From NCBI GenBank assembly GCA_963556255.1, contig OY744613.1, forward strand, positions 42,935,861 to 42,999,860: a stretch of DNA of 64,000 bases. The letters run 5' to 3'. The position numbers were made by a program, and so were the translations under genes. This document shows positions 43,537 through 55,125 of the stretch, in pieces. The DNA is from Allolobophora icterica. Lineage: Eukaryota; Annelida; Clitellata; Crassiclitellata; Lumbricidae. Below the pieces are notes generated by a model, which was given only the letters and a program-made list of their open reading frames with translations, was not told the origin of the DNA and searched no databases. The first letter of the stretch is position 1; every line of letters starts with the position of its first letter.

Positions 43537-46097
43537 GGGGCCATCCACATAGTACGTACGCACTGAGGGGGGAGGGGGGTCCGCGATTTATGCGATTTTG
43601 CGTACGGGTGCGTATGGGGGGGGGAGGGGGGGTCTCGACTAAATGTACGTACGCAAAAAAGTCTCATTATGACATCCATATTAGCCTATTTATAACTTTA
43701 TAAATAACTCTGTACTGTACTATAATCGGATGATGACATTAATTTTCATTATTATAATATAAAGCCATGTGCAGTTACCGGTAATCTGTGTTGTGAATGA
43801 GACACTACAGCGCCACCTACTTACAAAGTAGCAGTATAAACACTATTAACATATAAATCAATCTCAGCCCACAGATTTATTAATCAAATTAAGTACATGT
43901 TTTCCAGATGATTCCCAAGTAATATTATCCTAATAGTATTCAGCAATGTTCCAACAATATTTAAAGTCGTAATACCCTCAAAACACACTTTCATTTGCCA
44001 GTTCTATCACCTAGTGTGATACTTACTTACTATTGTGAAAACATCAATGTCACGGCTTCGTCTCCCGTCTTCGCCATAACAGAAGCAACCCACAGCAGAT
44101 GCCTCAAAGGACCCCACCTCCATCCACCCGGTCGCCACAACCGCTACAGAGCCGAGGAAATCAGACACCGGCCGAGTCGGGTGCACGATGAGCGGCTCTC
44201 TGCCTTCCGACCTGCATTCTACCCTACCGGGTGTGGAGCCGGTTCGGCAGGCCTATTGGGGCGACACAAGGGAGCGTGGAAGAGGGGAGGGTGGGGGAGT
44301 GGAGGGAAACAGACTGGGGTCGTGAGACGGGAAAAACTGGCTTGGAGGAGAAACGGAAAAGGGAGGGACTTTCGACAGATCAGAAACGATAAACTTTTTG
44401 GTTATTATTGTCTGAAGCGTGTTCTCTCGTATTAAATAATAGAAAACCTATTGTGACTCCATATTTGAACACGTCGCTCTCTCTATAGGCCACGACTCGG
44501 TTAGAGAGACGTGACAATCAATGACCTAATAATTATTGAACACTCAATAAAGTGCATCGGAAAATTCTTGTGTATACGGAAAATTCATTAAAACTTCAAG
44601 TTCTCAATTGGATTTAAATATTTAAACATTTAAAGACTATGGAAAACGCAGTAAGATACAAACAACTTTATGCTGCAGTTTGCAGATATATGGTGCAGAG
44701 CAGTAAGCAAGAACAACAGAAGGAAACAAATCGTTTATGGGACGAAATAAAGCGTGGCATAAAAACCTATGATTCAGTATTGGATGATATTGCGAGTAAG
44801 TCCTTGCAACAGAAGAGCCAGCTATTATCATATTGGGGTCGTGCCAGCAGGCCTACAACCAAGTCAGAGTCCTCAACCAAAGCACAGCCGTCTCTAGTTG
44901 AGGTGGCAATTGAGCAATCTGTAGAAATTCGGCAACCATCGACTTCTGAAGCTCCTGCTTTGACTTCTGAAGCTCCTGATGAAGATGAACGCTGTCAAAA
45001 AACAACAGAATCTAATCCGGAAGCACCGGAAGCACCGAAACAAAAAAGTCTAACGATGGATGTCTCCCAACTGCAAGAAAAATTATTGGCTTTGTTTCGA
45101 ATTCGGGATGCTGGATTGATAACTGACGATCTCAAGGAAAAAATGGTTGCCATTGAATTAGATTTGAAAAAGAAAAAAGGTACATTGCAAAGGCTACAGG
45201 TGGAAGCTGTTCGCCAGCGTAAACGCCGTGCTGCAATGAAGCGTACTTTGCAAGAAATAACAGACGACTTGCCTGATCTCGCACCAAAGCTGCGCAAGTT
45301 TACACGAAATAAGTTTGGCAAGCCTCCCATTGCGTCATTAATGGTGCCAGTGGATTCTCCATTTGACATGTACTGTCCATCATTGTCAAAAGCAGAGCTT
45401 CAAAAGAGAACCTGTCCAGACTGCAATATATATCATGCATCTCAGGCAAGCTTGAAACGCCATCGTCAAGTTCATGGCCGTGATCATCCTATTACATCGC
45501 CATCTACCGAAGTTGATGATGCCGAAGTTATGCCTAAGTCATCCGAGGTTTTGGCAAAGTCTGTTGATGAAAAGCAGGATGACGGGATGCCAGTTGTTCG
45601 CAATCTGTTTGAATGGCTGCAAACAGCATTCGAGACTGATGGCAAGTAATGTTTTCTCTTTGAAATGCAACTGAAACCTGGACTTTCAATGTTTTAGTAT
45701 AATTAAATTCTTTTCAGATTGTTTAGAGCTAAAGTGACGGAATAGTAACATCAGTACTAAAAACCAAAACACTGACTATATTTCTGATTTCTCAACTTTA
45801 TTCAGTATTACAACTTTTTAAAATGTAAGTGTTAGTGTTGTTAGTATTTTATTTCTTCATAACAGTTAACAAATTTCAGCTAGCAAATATGATGTTTAAC
45901 GCAAATATTCGTCGCCTACGGTAAATTAAATATCTTATAGATGACTTAATTTAGCTAATTTTTTTCTTGGGGGGGGTAGAGCTTAGTTGTACGTACGCAC
46001 AGGGGGGGGGTCCACAAAATGTACGCGGCCAAACGGGGGGGGGGAGGGGGGGTCGTAAAATACGATTTTTTTGCGTACGTACTATATGGATGACCCC
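43537..46097 (+). mobile_element. TTA-flanked DNA transposon, 2.56 kb, carrying a 336-codon ORF
   Basis: The element lies between TTA at 43534-43536 and 46098-46100. Ends are GGGGCCATCCACATAGTACG and (inward) GGGGTCATCCATATAGTACG, the same family as the MITE at 40862. G-rich and GTACGTACGC-rich borders flank the interior. It carries one intact ORF (44639-45649). A GC-rich stretch at about 44040-44300 may be a further insertion. The 3-bp TTA duplication would fit PIF/Harbinger, but no DDE transposase is recognisable. Confidence 0.85.
44639..45649 (+). CDS. Unrecognised 336-residue protein: coiled coil and one C2H2 finger
   Basis: An uninterrupted ATG-to-TAA frame inside the TTA-flanked element. 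Residues 1-70 look helical (YAAVCRYMVQSSKQ, LWDEIKRGIKTYDSVLDD). Residues 75-140 are Ser/Glu/Pro-rich and disordered, with a doubled SEAPALTSEAP. Residues 141-212 form a strongly charged coiled coil (EKMVAIELDLKKKK, RQRKRRAAMKRTLQE). A classic C2H2 finger has C259, C262, H275 and H279. No DDE or nuclease motif is visible. It may be an accessory DNA-binding protein of the element or a Myb-type ORF of a PIF/Harbinger-like system. Its function is unknown. Confidence 0.7.
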   Translation: MENAVRYKQLYAAVCRYMVQSSKQEQQKETNRLWDEIKRGIKTYDSVLDDIASKSLQQKSQLLSYWGRASRPTTKSESSTKAQPSLVEVAIEQSVEIRQPSTSEAPALTSEAPDEDERCQKTTESNPEAPEAPKQKSLTMDVSQLQEKLLALFRIRDAGLITDDLKEKMVAIELDLKKKKGTLQRLQVEAVRQRKRRAAMKRTLQEITDDLPDLAPKLRKFTRNKFGKPPIASLMVPVDSPFDMYCPSLSKAELQKRTCPDCNIYHASQASLKRHRQVHGRDHPITSPSTEVDDAEVMPKSSEVLAKSVDEKQDDGMPVVRNLFEWLQTAFETDGK

Positions 46098-46100
46098 TTA

Positions 46101-47142
46101 GAAAACTTTGTGAAAAGGTCAGGAAACTCATATGGTGTAGAATCTCTGTCATCACATTTACGGGTGAGGCATAAAATTGCAATGGACAATTTTTACATTA
46201 TAAACACTTTGCTCTAGGTTTGCTTCAGAACTCTTGTCGCTATCATACTCTTCGTTTGATCAGTAAGGTACAATTAAACCTGGATAATTCAAAATACAAA
46301 GAGCGCTTATGAAGCTAGTGGACTGAAATGGGATGGGAAGTACTGACAATCTTCACATACAGTATTACCTTAGTCACTCGACACGCACTTCTAATGTGCC
46401 GGCGACTTCTAAGACATAGCACCTTCAAGAGCATCAGGTCAACCAGAGAGATAGCTTCCCAAGACAAAGGATTTTCTACAGCTGTTGCTTTTAGCTTCAT
46501 CTAGATAGACTCGCCATCTGTTTAGTTCATTTGCGTGCATAAGTAGAGCATGACTGGAAAGTCCAGGCAGGCGGCACCTTCGCTAGGCATTTTATATGTC
46601 ACTCTCTGAATCCAAGTTGGAAGTCTCAAAATAACAGACCAATCAAGAACCAGCACCAACAGAGACTGCTTGGGCTGAAAACCTTTTCGTCAGACCGAAG
46701 TGTCTAGTACTATCACAGAGTAAATTTAGGTACCTGTGTGTAATGTAATTATGGAACCTAGTAGACACATAGGCGCCTTAGAAGCTGTAGAAGTTCAGAA
46801 TAGGATTCGTTGTTTTGACATATCCAGATTAACTTCATCCACCTGGTCAACTCCTAGAAAGCGCCACCGGCTTCAAAGATAGACTGGGAGCCAGGATGAT
46901 TTTAGTTATTGACAAGTATAATAAATGGTATACCACATGCACATTCTAAGAACCTTCCAGAGAGTGATCTTTCCACGTCAGGATAGCTTTTCTATTCGTC
47001 AGTATATTTAGATTGATTTGACAAAGGACAACCTTCCATTATAGCTTAGCTAATGCCAACCTGAGAATCTAAGGTCGAAAGGGTATGGGTTGCTGGACCA
47101 ATCAGAAGTACACCTTTACCATGGACCTCAGAATAATCTAGG
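46101..47142. other. Intergenic stretch, nothing recognised
   Basis: No ORF with a domain and no clear repeat. A small antisense ORF (46315-46500) has no supporting features. Confidence 0.45.
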
Positions 47143-48912
47143 TTAAGTATCTAAGTAGGCAGGTACACAATGTCATACTTAGACAGTTAAACACACAGTT
47201 AGTAAATGATACTGAAGAGGACATTGGCTTGGCCCAAATCTTTCTGTCCAATCTTTCTCTCCAATCAGATCGCAACTCATAATATTATAGCGTTCACTGA
47301 TATTAAAATTTATGTCGGGTATTCTGATAGGCATGAAGTTGTATGGGTAAGCACGTGATTCGTCAGACTGGTGAGTAGAGAATATGGGCCGATGTGGGAG
47401 AAAGGGAGTCCAGCGGAAAGTTAGAGAAGGGGTTTGCGAATTCAGTTGAGGAGTTGAGTTCTGGCAGTATAGACGATATAGAATCATGTCTAATACGAAG
47501 TAGATACTAGGAGTTCTTCTTAAGAGTTTATAATTGAAGTTATCGCAGTCTCGTAGTCATCTCATCGTCTGTGTAACTGAACAATAATCAGCAACTGAAC
47601 GTGCGTCGGCAAGTGACTGTATATGTAGAGACATTCGTAACGAATGACAATAAATGCTTCTACAGAAACAATGTCTGATAGATAGCAGAAATCATATTAG
47701 TAATTGCACTGATAAAACCTCGGACCTCAAGTTATAATTACAATAGAACATGTAAGCAGGGCCGGATTAACCACGGTGCTGATTGTGCTGCAGCACAGGG
47801 CCCCCAAATTGTAAAAGTAAAAAAAATAAAGAATAAAGGATTAAGGAAAGAAACAGTGCAAATTGCAATACATTATGCATAGCAATCATAGCTATGACTA
47901 AATATTGTTCTTTGACAGACTATGTTCTTTCCATGTCAGTGCGTGAGTCGTGATCTCGTGACAATCGTCCTATCTACTTCTTATGTGCTGTAAAAGTATA
48001 ACAAGTCATGTGTCGGGTTATTGTATGTCTGCCTTGCTTCTTAAAATTGTAAGGGGCCCCGTCATTCGATCAGCACAGGGCCCCCAAAAATGTAGATCCC
48101 TGCCTGCATGTAAGAAATTGTGGCCCGCTTACGGTTCTGAGTACTGTTGCTTTAGAAAGAACAGAATGGCGTCGTAGTTACATGGAGGTCGGAAGGCGAT
48201 TGCATCTGCTGTCGTCAAGGATCGTGAGCAACGGCGTGGGTCTGGATACACGACGGTTGGTGATGACGGAGAACTGTGTCATCGATTGGAGCAGCTTCAT
48301 TGTGATGGAGATGGACCGACAACTGGTCGGTCAACCGGTCGGTGGGAGTGGCATACGTCTCGATGGGCGTGTTTGTCTACGTCTCAATCTGATGGTCAGT
48401 GGACCGGTCAAGGTCGAGCGGCTGGTGTCAGCTGTTCCAGACAGTCCTGACGGTCAACGGTTCCAACTGCGATCTCCGGTCGTTTTCGCGTGTGCAGACG
48501 AGGACGAGTGATGTAGACGTCGAGGAGTCGGCAACGATACGGATCCACCGACTGTCCAGATCAGAGACGTAAAGGTGTGTATTGCCAGGGCAACTAGATT
48601 TGTGATCCTTGTTGGTCGACGGTCCGCCACAGGCCCACCCTTCCAAGAATGGACTGGTAGTGGTCGACCGTCTGACGGGAAGAGGAATCTTCGCATCGAG
48701 ATTCTCAGTTGCCGTGGTCAGGGCATAGAACACGCGGTGTGCGTGCTGTTACAATGAGAATCATGCTGATACAGGATAGTATCTAAGCAGGCAGGTAAAC
48801 ATACTTAGGCAGTTAAACACACAGATAGTCAATGATACTGAAGAAGACGTTGGCTCGGCTCAAGTCTTTCTGTCCAATCTGATCGCACCACATATAGCAT
48901 TCATTGATCTTT
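47143..48912 (+). repeat. Composite dispersed repeat, copy 1
   Basis: The segment from about 47295 to 48765 (apart from a MITE at 47757-48106) matches 54010-55125 in order and direction. It includes an LTR-like piece starting TGTCGGGTATT (47313), with AATAAA at about 47650, ending TAATTACA (47742). In addition, 47143-47300 and 48776-48912 repeat each other (AGTATCTAAG, then GCAGTTAAACACACAG, TTTCTGTCCAATC), so copy 1 has its own flanking direct repeats. This looks like an LTR-type or terminal-repeat retroelement, but no pol is seen. Confidence 0.6.
47757..48106. mobile_element. hAT-type MITE, 350 bp, TSD CATGTAAG, with an empty site nearby
   Basis: It starts CAGGGCCGGATTAACCA and is flanked by the perfect 8-bp duplication CATGTAAG (47749-47756 and 48107-48114). 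The related repeat at 54490-54505 has the uninterrupted sequence GAACATTTAAGAAATTG. The right end (CCCTGCCTG) matches the left only over the first bases, so the inverted repeat is partly decayed. CAGCACAGGGCCCCCAAA occurs near both ends in the same direction. Confidence 0.82.
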
Positions 48913-49110
48913 TTCTTCTTTATGGCTTTGGCGATGCCCCAGCACGCAATAGCCGCTCATTTATGGCGAGTCTCCACTTCTTCCTGTCTTGTGCTCTCTG
49001 TGTAGCCTCCTGCACGGATAGGCCCATCTCCTTGCAGTCCTCTCGAATTCCATCAATCCATCGCAACCTTATAATGGTAAGGGTAATTATTATTATTATT
49101 ATTATCTATT
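48913..49110 (-). mobile_element. LINE 3' coding fragment (RWIDGIREDCKEMG type)
   Basis: On the minus strand the frame reads RLRWIDGIREDCKEMGLSVQ, then RQEEVETRHK: the extreme C-terminus of a non-LTR reverse transcriptase, followed on the plus side by (ATT)n at 49088-49105. Confidence 0.6.
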
Positions 49111-49812
49111 AGATCTTATATAAGTTGTTATTGTTACGGTGTTTAGTATCACGTATTGTATTGTATTCATAAGGAGCGTATTGTCCTCTGTATAGCCGTC
49201 GGTTAACTATATGTATGTATATCGACCTATAGCTACAGGAATGGACCACCCTGCTGCTACACTGAGATCGTTCTGAGTTAGTAAAGGGAAATGATGGAAA
49301 GGAAGAAAGACTGCTTCAACGAACGACCGAGCTAAAGTAATGTGGTGAACAAACAAAGAACTGGTTGTGTTGGTGATTCACAAAAGCAACATACAGCGGT
49401 TCTGATATAAAATGTAGGCCTACATGTTCTTGAAGTGAAAGATGACCTTCAAAGACTCTGTTCTGCAAGTATATATGCCTATACAAAGACTGGCACCGGC
49501 TTAAAGAAAGGAACGAGAGATGATTATGCATACGCATATATTGTATCTCTGCATACCTATGTGTGAGCGTGGGTGGTTATCTGCGACACATGTGGCTGGA
49601 AGATAAATGTCCCAGCGAAACGGATAGCAATTTGTCTAAATTAGGCCACCATCGTGCAAAGAAAAGAGGAACAGCTGTACCTTTCAATTTAACAGGCTTC
49701 TACAGTTACTGAAATGTTATGGAATAAACAATTAGGCGACGGTAAAATCAAAGCATGGGGAGAGACAACAGCAATTAATTTCTTCCACCAAAGGCTGGAA
49801 CAGAACTGTATT

Positions 49813-49813
49813 G

Positions 49814-49901
<88 letters not shown>
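49813..49901. repeat. (TA)n microsatellite
   Basis: About 90 bases of near-perfect TA. The Ile-Tyr ORFs on both strands are artefacts. The rest of 49111-50443 has no recognisable feature. Confidence 0.97.
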
Positions 49902-49906
<5 letters not shown>

Positions 49907-50443
49907 TGTAGCTAACCGTGTTTTTTAAATATACGGACCGGCGTGGATGAACATTAAACTTCTCCATGTGTACGTATATATGTATATATAGATATACATA
50001 CGATGGAACGATAAGCCAGATAAAGCAGGAATTAGGGAGTGTTTCATACCACTGATTCGCCTGTCATAAACACCACTCATGAAGTAATTTGTTAAAATTA
50101 GGAGTTGGAGTCAGGCGTGGAACTGGTGTCCTTGCGATCGGCGATTAACAGAGCAAGAGGAATTAATCGGGTTGTGTTGAAACATCCCATGTTCTCCAAG
50201 GATTAAATTAATGGTACAACTCTTTGAAATTGAGAGGGGAAGGAGGGATGACAACCTTCGAAATTGGTCGGGTTGAATAACTACAGCCAGGGCAAATAAT
50301 CCCATATATATATATGTGAGAGAGAGAGTGGAAATCATTGTATCCTCTGGTAATCAAACGGAATCGTCGGAAACGTAGCAGGAAGACAGTCTCATTTTTT
50401 CGAATCGAATTCAGTTCGGGGAAAAAAAAGGGGGGGGGGGAAA

Positions 50444-51292
50444 ATGTTTAGTTTGGGAGGTAACTTTCGCGCTACATCGGCAGAAGATATTCGTGCACCG
50501 TTATTTAAGGGTGAAAACTTTGGGCTGAAAACCTATCGTCGAACTAGATCAGCGTCGGCTTTGGACGAACTGAGGACGCCTGACGGTACCTTCCGGTGCT
50601 CGACCATCCGAGAGGGCAGTGCGGTTGTTCTTCCCCGTGACCATGACGTTCGAATGGATGATGCCGGTCCGCCGTCGGCGGAGGACGCGTTCGAGTCGAT
50701 ACTGGAAATGATACGGATGGGAGTTCCACCGGTTAGTTTGGAGCCACCGATACGTACGACCGCAAACGTGGAAGCGGATTCCTGGAAGGGTCAGGCCGGC
50801 GGTGTAGTAGATCTGATCTGTCGTCAGATGGCTGGCAGAGGCCACGTCCATCTTGGACCACAGGACCTAGATCAGTTCCTGCACCTGTCGACGGAGTTGT
50901 CCGATCAGTTGAGTCTGATACCAACCGTGATCCTGGTCATCCAAACAGTGGCAACCACTCCTACTGCACTCCCTATTTTCCGTGCCTGGGAAAGTTTTGC
51001 GGGGTGTAGGCCGTTATTGTTCCTAGAACGTAACTTCGATCCGCTGATGAACTTGGAGCCGTGGAGACCAACCAAGTTCTGGTCAGTAACTGCCTGGAGT
51101 TTATGCGTCCAGGTGGTGGATCGGTTTCTAAATCTGGAGTATCCGGCCGTGGAGGATTTATTTCTGTCACAGCTGTCAGAATTGATGGTGAATGTTGGGA
51201 AGGATGACTGGTTCATCAAGGCGGTATCATTCACCTTACATCAACTATTTTATAAGAGGTGGTTCTGGCCCGTTTTGCTGTACAGACATTGA
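50444..51292 (+). CDS. Unrecognised 282-codon ORF between composite repeats
   Basis: An ATG-started frame, preceded by an odd A/G homopolymer run (about 50421-50441). The N-terminal 90 residues are charged and look disordered. The C-terminal half is rich in Trp, Phe and Leu and helix-like (FRAWESFAG, FWSVTAWSLCVQVVDRFLNL, LHQLFYKRWFWP). Another frame (51259-51456) continues past the stop with a Lys run. I recognise no domain. Its place between two like-oriented LTR-like repeats (47.3 and 54.0 kb) suggests a capsid-like ORF of a non-autonomous element, which is inference only. Confidence 0.45.
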   Translation: MFSLGGNFRATSAEDIRAPLFKGENFGLKTYRRTRSASALDELRTPDGTFRCSTIREGSAVVLPRDHDVRMDDAGPPSAEDAFESILEMIRMGVPPVSLEPPIRTTANVEADSWKGQAGGVVDLICRQMAGRGHVHLGPQDLDQFLHLSTELSDQLSLIPTVILVIQTVATTPTALPIFRAWESFAGCRPLLFLERNFDPLMNLEPWRPTKFWSVTAWSLCVQVVDRFLNLEYPAVEDLFLSQLSELMVNVGKDDWFIKAVSFTLHQLFYKRWFWPVLLYRH

Positions 51293-51456
51293 ATAGTCTA
51301 GTTGCTGAATCCTCACAGAAGAAGAAAAAAAAATGGAACGTGGATGACAACATCATTTTCGTGGATGTTAAGAGTATGTTATCACTCGTTGACTATGTTT
51401 TTTTTGCTATGGATTCACACAGATGTCTAGATTGTCTTGATTGCTTAGATTGCTGA

Positions 51457-53396
51457 ATAACTAGTTCCTAGGGTAAACATTTCTAGAGAACATCGAACAT
51501 TATATGTGGACGTTTAGTTTAACTTTACTCTAACTTTGTGCTATGATTTGGAAAATAACTCGTTTAAGCGTAGATTGTAGTTATCTGATCATCGTACAGT
51601 GTTGTACTATCAGTAGATAGGATTACCTTGTGTTTTTTTGTGTGACTTATGGTGTAACCTCGCTTAACGTTTTCGCTATTAACTATATGGTTATGGAAGA
51701 GTACTGGATTGGATGGAGAATGCCTGTGATGTGGTTGTGTGGTTTTAAAAGTATTGGTGCAGTTGAGTGACTGACCGCCGCAAAACCATTACCCATTAAG
51801 TAGTTGCTATAAATAGAGGGACTTTCCTGGTTGACTCTTCCGCTGAATTCGAAACGAGGCATTACCATGATGTATCGGGCATTGTATTTTATTGCTTTAA
51901 GAATTAATTTCCATCCATGGAAATTAATTACGTTTGGTGGGGTATTGTTAAGGTCTGGGGCAGACTTTAACAAACACACACACGCTAGTTATAAGTATAA
52001 GCCTTACTGTCTCGTTGTATGGTTGCCTGTTGTCCTGAAAATGTGCTCCTTCTGTATGAACCACACTTGTGAGATCAGTACTGACAAGCAAGGACGGTTC
52101 TATACGTTGTCCAAACTGCATTTAGGCGTTAACTTGTAATGATAAGGGGGTTGGGATTATAATGAGGTTAAGTTAGGAAGCCACCAAATCGGGAAAGACT
52201 AAAACTTTGGCAAGAGGTTTGATAAGCTGAGATTCCGAACGTGCTATGTACATACAGGGCGGGCCCGCATAGATCGCCTTGTCAAACAAACTCATACCTT
52301 GTATCAGGGGCTACTCTGTTTTTTCCTACTGACGTGTGTCCGAACTTTCTTATTCGTCGACTCCTAGCAGTAAACTTTAACCAAGGCGGAGACGTTTCGA
52401 AAGAATTATAGATGTCAAAACGGCGCATCCAAATCTTCGGGAAACACATGACTGTGGGAAATTACCCGCGTAAGGCTTGGTTTTCACAATAGAGCAGGAG
52501 GCGTGATTGACAGAATAAATCGCAGAGGGCGTGGTAGGAACTAACCGTGGGGAGTTAAGCTCCGGAAAGATGTTTATGGTGACAGGAATTAAGTACAAAT
52601 TGATTGGTTACGCGTTGGAGGAACGAATCGATGAATGGGCGACAGACTTAAGCAATGGTCTGTAGGGTCTTTAAAAGCACTTGTTCTGTAAGTAGAGGTC
52701 GGTTCTCTCCGCTCTGAGTCTTGGATACTCAGAGGGCAGGAAGCGTAGACCAAAGCCTTGGTCACGGGAGAGAATCCGCAGAAGAAGAAGACTCTGGCAG
52801 ATGCGCGCACTTCAGGAAAAGAAGGAAAAAGAGGCAACGGAGCTGAGACTGCACTCTACGTTTTGGCTGTTGAAGGGATCCAGCCGGAATTGAGTCACGT
52901 TCGGGAAGACGAGTGACTACAATTCTATCGACGTGGGAGTGAGACAGCGTAGTCTTTCCATCTTCAAAGAACTGGTGCGAGATCGTGAAGAAACTAGACT
53001 GATCTGCCTACCGTACTACATCACAGACAATCAGCTGTGAACCGGTAAACGACTGTATCCTAGACGGGTTATTTTGAGAGATTTTTCCCAGATAAGCCAG
53101 GATAGCGGGAATTCCCTTAGTAACTGAGCGGGGCTTTGCTAGAGTAAATTACCCCGGGGAAATCTTTATAGTACGCATACGTGTGTTGATGTCTTTCTGA
53201 GTGATTGAGTGAATGAATTTCATAACCACTAGATTCAATAATTAAACTGCAGCCTTAATAATAATTATAAACTTGTTTTGAGCGCATTGTTTGAAAGAGA
53301 ATTAAAATTACTTGTAATCCAAACCTTCTTGAAGCTTTCAAACTAGAATTTAACGAAGGAAATTTATATAGTAAATCGAGTAAGCCTATAACAGCG
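51457..53396. other. Stretch without recognisable genes
   Basis: Several ORFs of 70-100 codons overlap on both strands with no domain or codon signal. It may be the untranslated interior of the composite element. Confidence 0.4.
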
Positions 53397-53819
53397 ATGT
53401 CGACTCCGAAAACGAAAGCGGACGATGCTACTGACAGAGAGCCGATAGAGAGGGAAGAAGGAAGGAAGGTAAAAATGGACAAGGAGACGGAAGGACAACC
53501 TTTATGGAGCTCCATTATGGGTCAGGTGGAAACTATGTGTGAACGCCAGAATGCACTGGTGGGGGATGTCAGCGTACAACTAAAGGAAGTTGCGAGACGT
53601 TTGGAAAGTCTAGAATCCGCTTCCGAAGGCCTTACGATTCCGGACCCAAATCTCCCAATATGGGACGAGAAGAGATTGATTTCTAACGCGCCTTATCACT
53701 TGGTACACCACTCGTCACCTGCAAGTAAAAGTGCGTTTCAATCTACAAAACGAACTCTAAATCCCGATATGGAAGTAGAGGAACTCTTATATTCGGCTTT
53801 ACCAAGACGGAGCGAATGA
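53397..53819 (+). CDS. Short gag-like or hypothetical ORF, 140 codons
   Basis: The ATG frame encodes a charged N-terminus (DREPIEREEGRKVKMDKETE), a helical coiled-coil piece (SVQLKEVARRLESLESASEG), then ends at TGA. A related reading continues in another frame to about 54071 (SHMQYLQSEDLRRDLALPLL, GDEDDIDI). This fits a decayed gag-type structural protein, but no zinc knuckle or capsid motif is seen. It lies just upstream of the second LTR-like repeat. Confidence 0.35.
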   Translation: MSTPKTKADDATDREPIEREEGRKVKMDKETEGQPLWSSIMGQVETMCERQNALVGDVSVQLKEVARRLESLESASEGLTIPDPNLPIWDEKRLISNAPYHLVHHSSPASKSAFQSTKRTLNPDMEVEELLYSALPRRSE

Positions 53820-54009
53820 ATAAAAGAGCGAAGGAGAAAAGTGGAAGGGATAGGAATGGGGAACACGTCCCTTGGTTCATGCGAACAGAGTCACATGCAG
53901 TATCTACAGTCGGAAGACCTTCGAAGAGACTTAGCTCTCCCTCTACTCAAACGGCAAGGGGTAGCGCCTTTCTCGGGAGGGGGACAAAGGTTTCACAATG
54001 GCGACGAGG

Positions 54010-55125
54010 ATGATATTGACATTTATGTCGGGTATTATGATAGGCATGAAGTTGTACGGAAAAGCATGTGATTCGTCAGACTGGTGAGTCCTGCGAAAGT
54101 TGGACAAGGGGTTTGCGGGTTCAGTTGAGGAGTCCTGCGAAAGTTGGACAAGGGGTTTGCGGGTTCAGTTGAGGAGTTGAGTTCTGGCAGTATAGACGAC
54201 ATAGAATCATGTCTAATACGAAGTAGATACTAGGAGTTTTTCTTAAGACTTTATAATAGAAGTTATCGCAGTCTCGTAGTCATCTCATCGTCTGTGTAAC
54301 TGAACAATAATCAGCAACTGAACGTGCGTCTGCAAGTGACTGTATATGTAAAGAGACATTCGTAACGAATGACAATAAAGGCTTCTACAGAAACAATCAA
54401 AGTCTGATAGATCGTGTCAGACATAGATAGCAGAAATCATATTCGTGATAGCACTGATAAAACCTCGGATCTCAATTTGTAATTACAATAGAACATTTAA
54501 GAAATTGTGGCCCGCTTACGGTTCTGAATACTGTTGCCTTAGAAAGAGCAGAATGGCGTCGTAGTCACATGGAGGTCGGAAGGCGATTGCGTCTGCAATC
54601 GTCAAGGATCGTGAGCAACGGCGTGGGTCTGGATACACTACGGTTGGTAATGACGGAGAACTGTGTAATCGATTGGAGCAGCTTCATTGTGATGGAGATG
54701 CGCCGTCAACTGGTCGGTCAACCGGTCGGTGGGAGTGGCAGACGTCTGGGGGGGGTGTCTGTCTACGTCTCAGTCTGATGGTCAGTCGACCGGTCAAGGT
54801 CGGGCGGATGATGTCAGCTGTTCAAGACAGTCCTCACTGTCAGCTGTTCCAACTGCGATCTCCGGTCATTTTAGCGTGTGCAGAGGAGGACGAGTGATGG
54901 AGACGTCGAGGATTCGACAACGGAACGGATCCACCGACTTGTCCAGATCAGACGCGGAAAGGTCTGCATTGCCAGGGCAACTCGATTTCCGATCCTTGTT
55001 GCTCCACGGTCCGCCACAGACCCACCATCGCAAGAAAGGACCGGTGGACGACCGTTTGACGGGAAGAGGAATCTTCGCATCGAAATTCCCAGTTGCCGGA
55101 ACACGCGCTGTGCGTGCTGTAGACC
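54010..55125 (+). repeat. Composite dispersed repeat, copy 2 (uninterrupted)
   Basis: Matches copy 1 from the LTR-like start TGTCGGGTATT (54026) through TAATTACA (54487) and on to GTGCGTGCTGT near 55120, without the hAT MITE. A 44-bp block is tandemly doubled at 54086-54173 (GAGTCCTGCGAAAGTTGG start). AATGGCGACGAGGATG just before it (about 53997) resembles a retroelement primer-binding region. Confidence 0.65.

Noticed and set aside
43995..44435. 146-codon ORF in the TTA-flanked element
   Set aside because: GC-rich stretch without a recognisable domain. It may be an inserted fragment, but I could not find its borders.
48182..48511. 109-codon ORF in composite repeat copy 1
   Set aside because: Its homologue at 54569 is shorter and shifts frame, so coding is not conserved between the copies.
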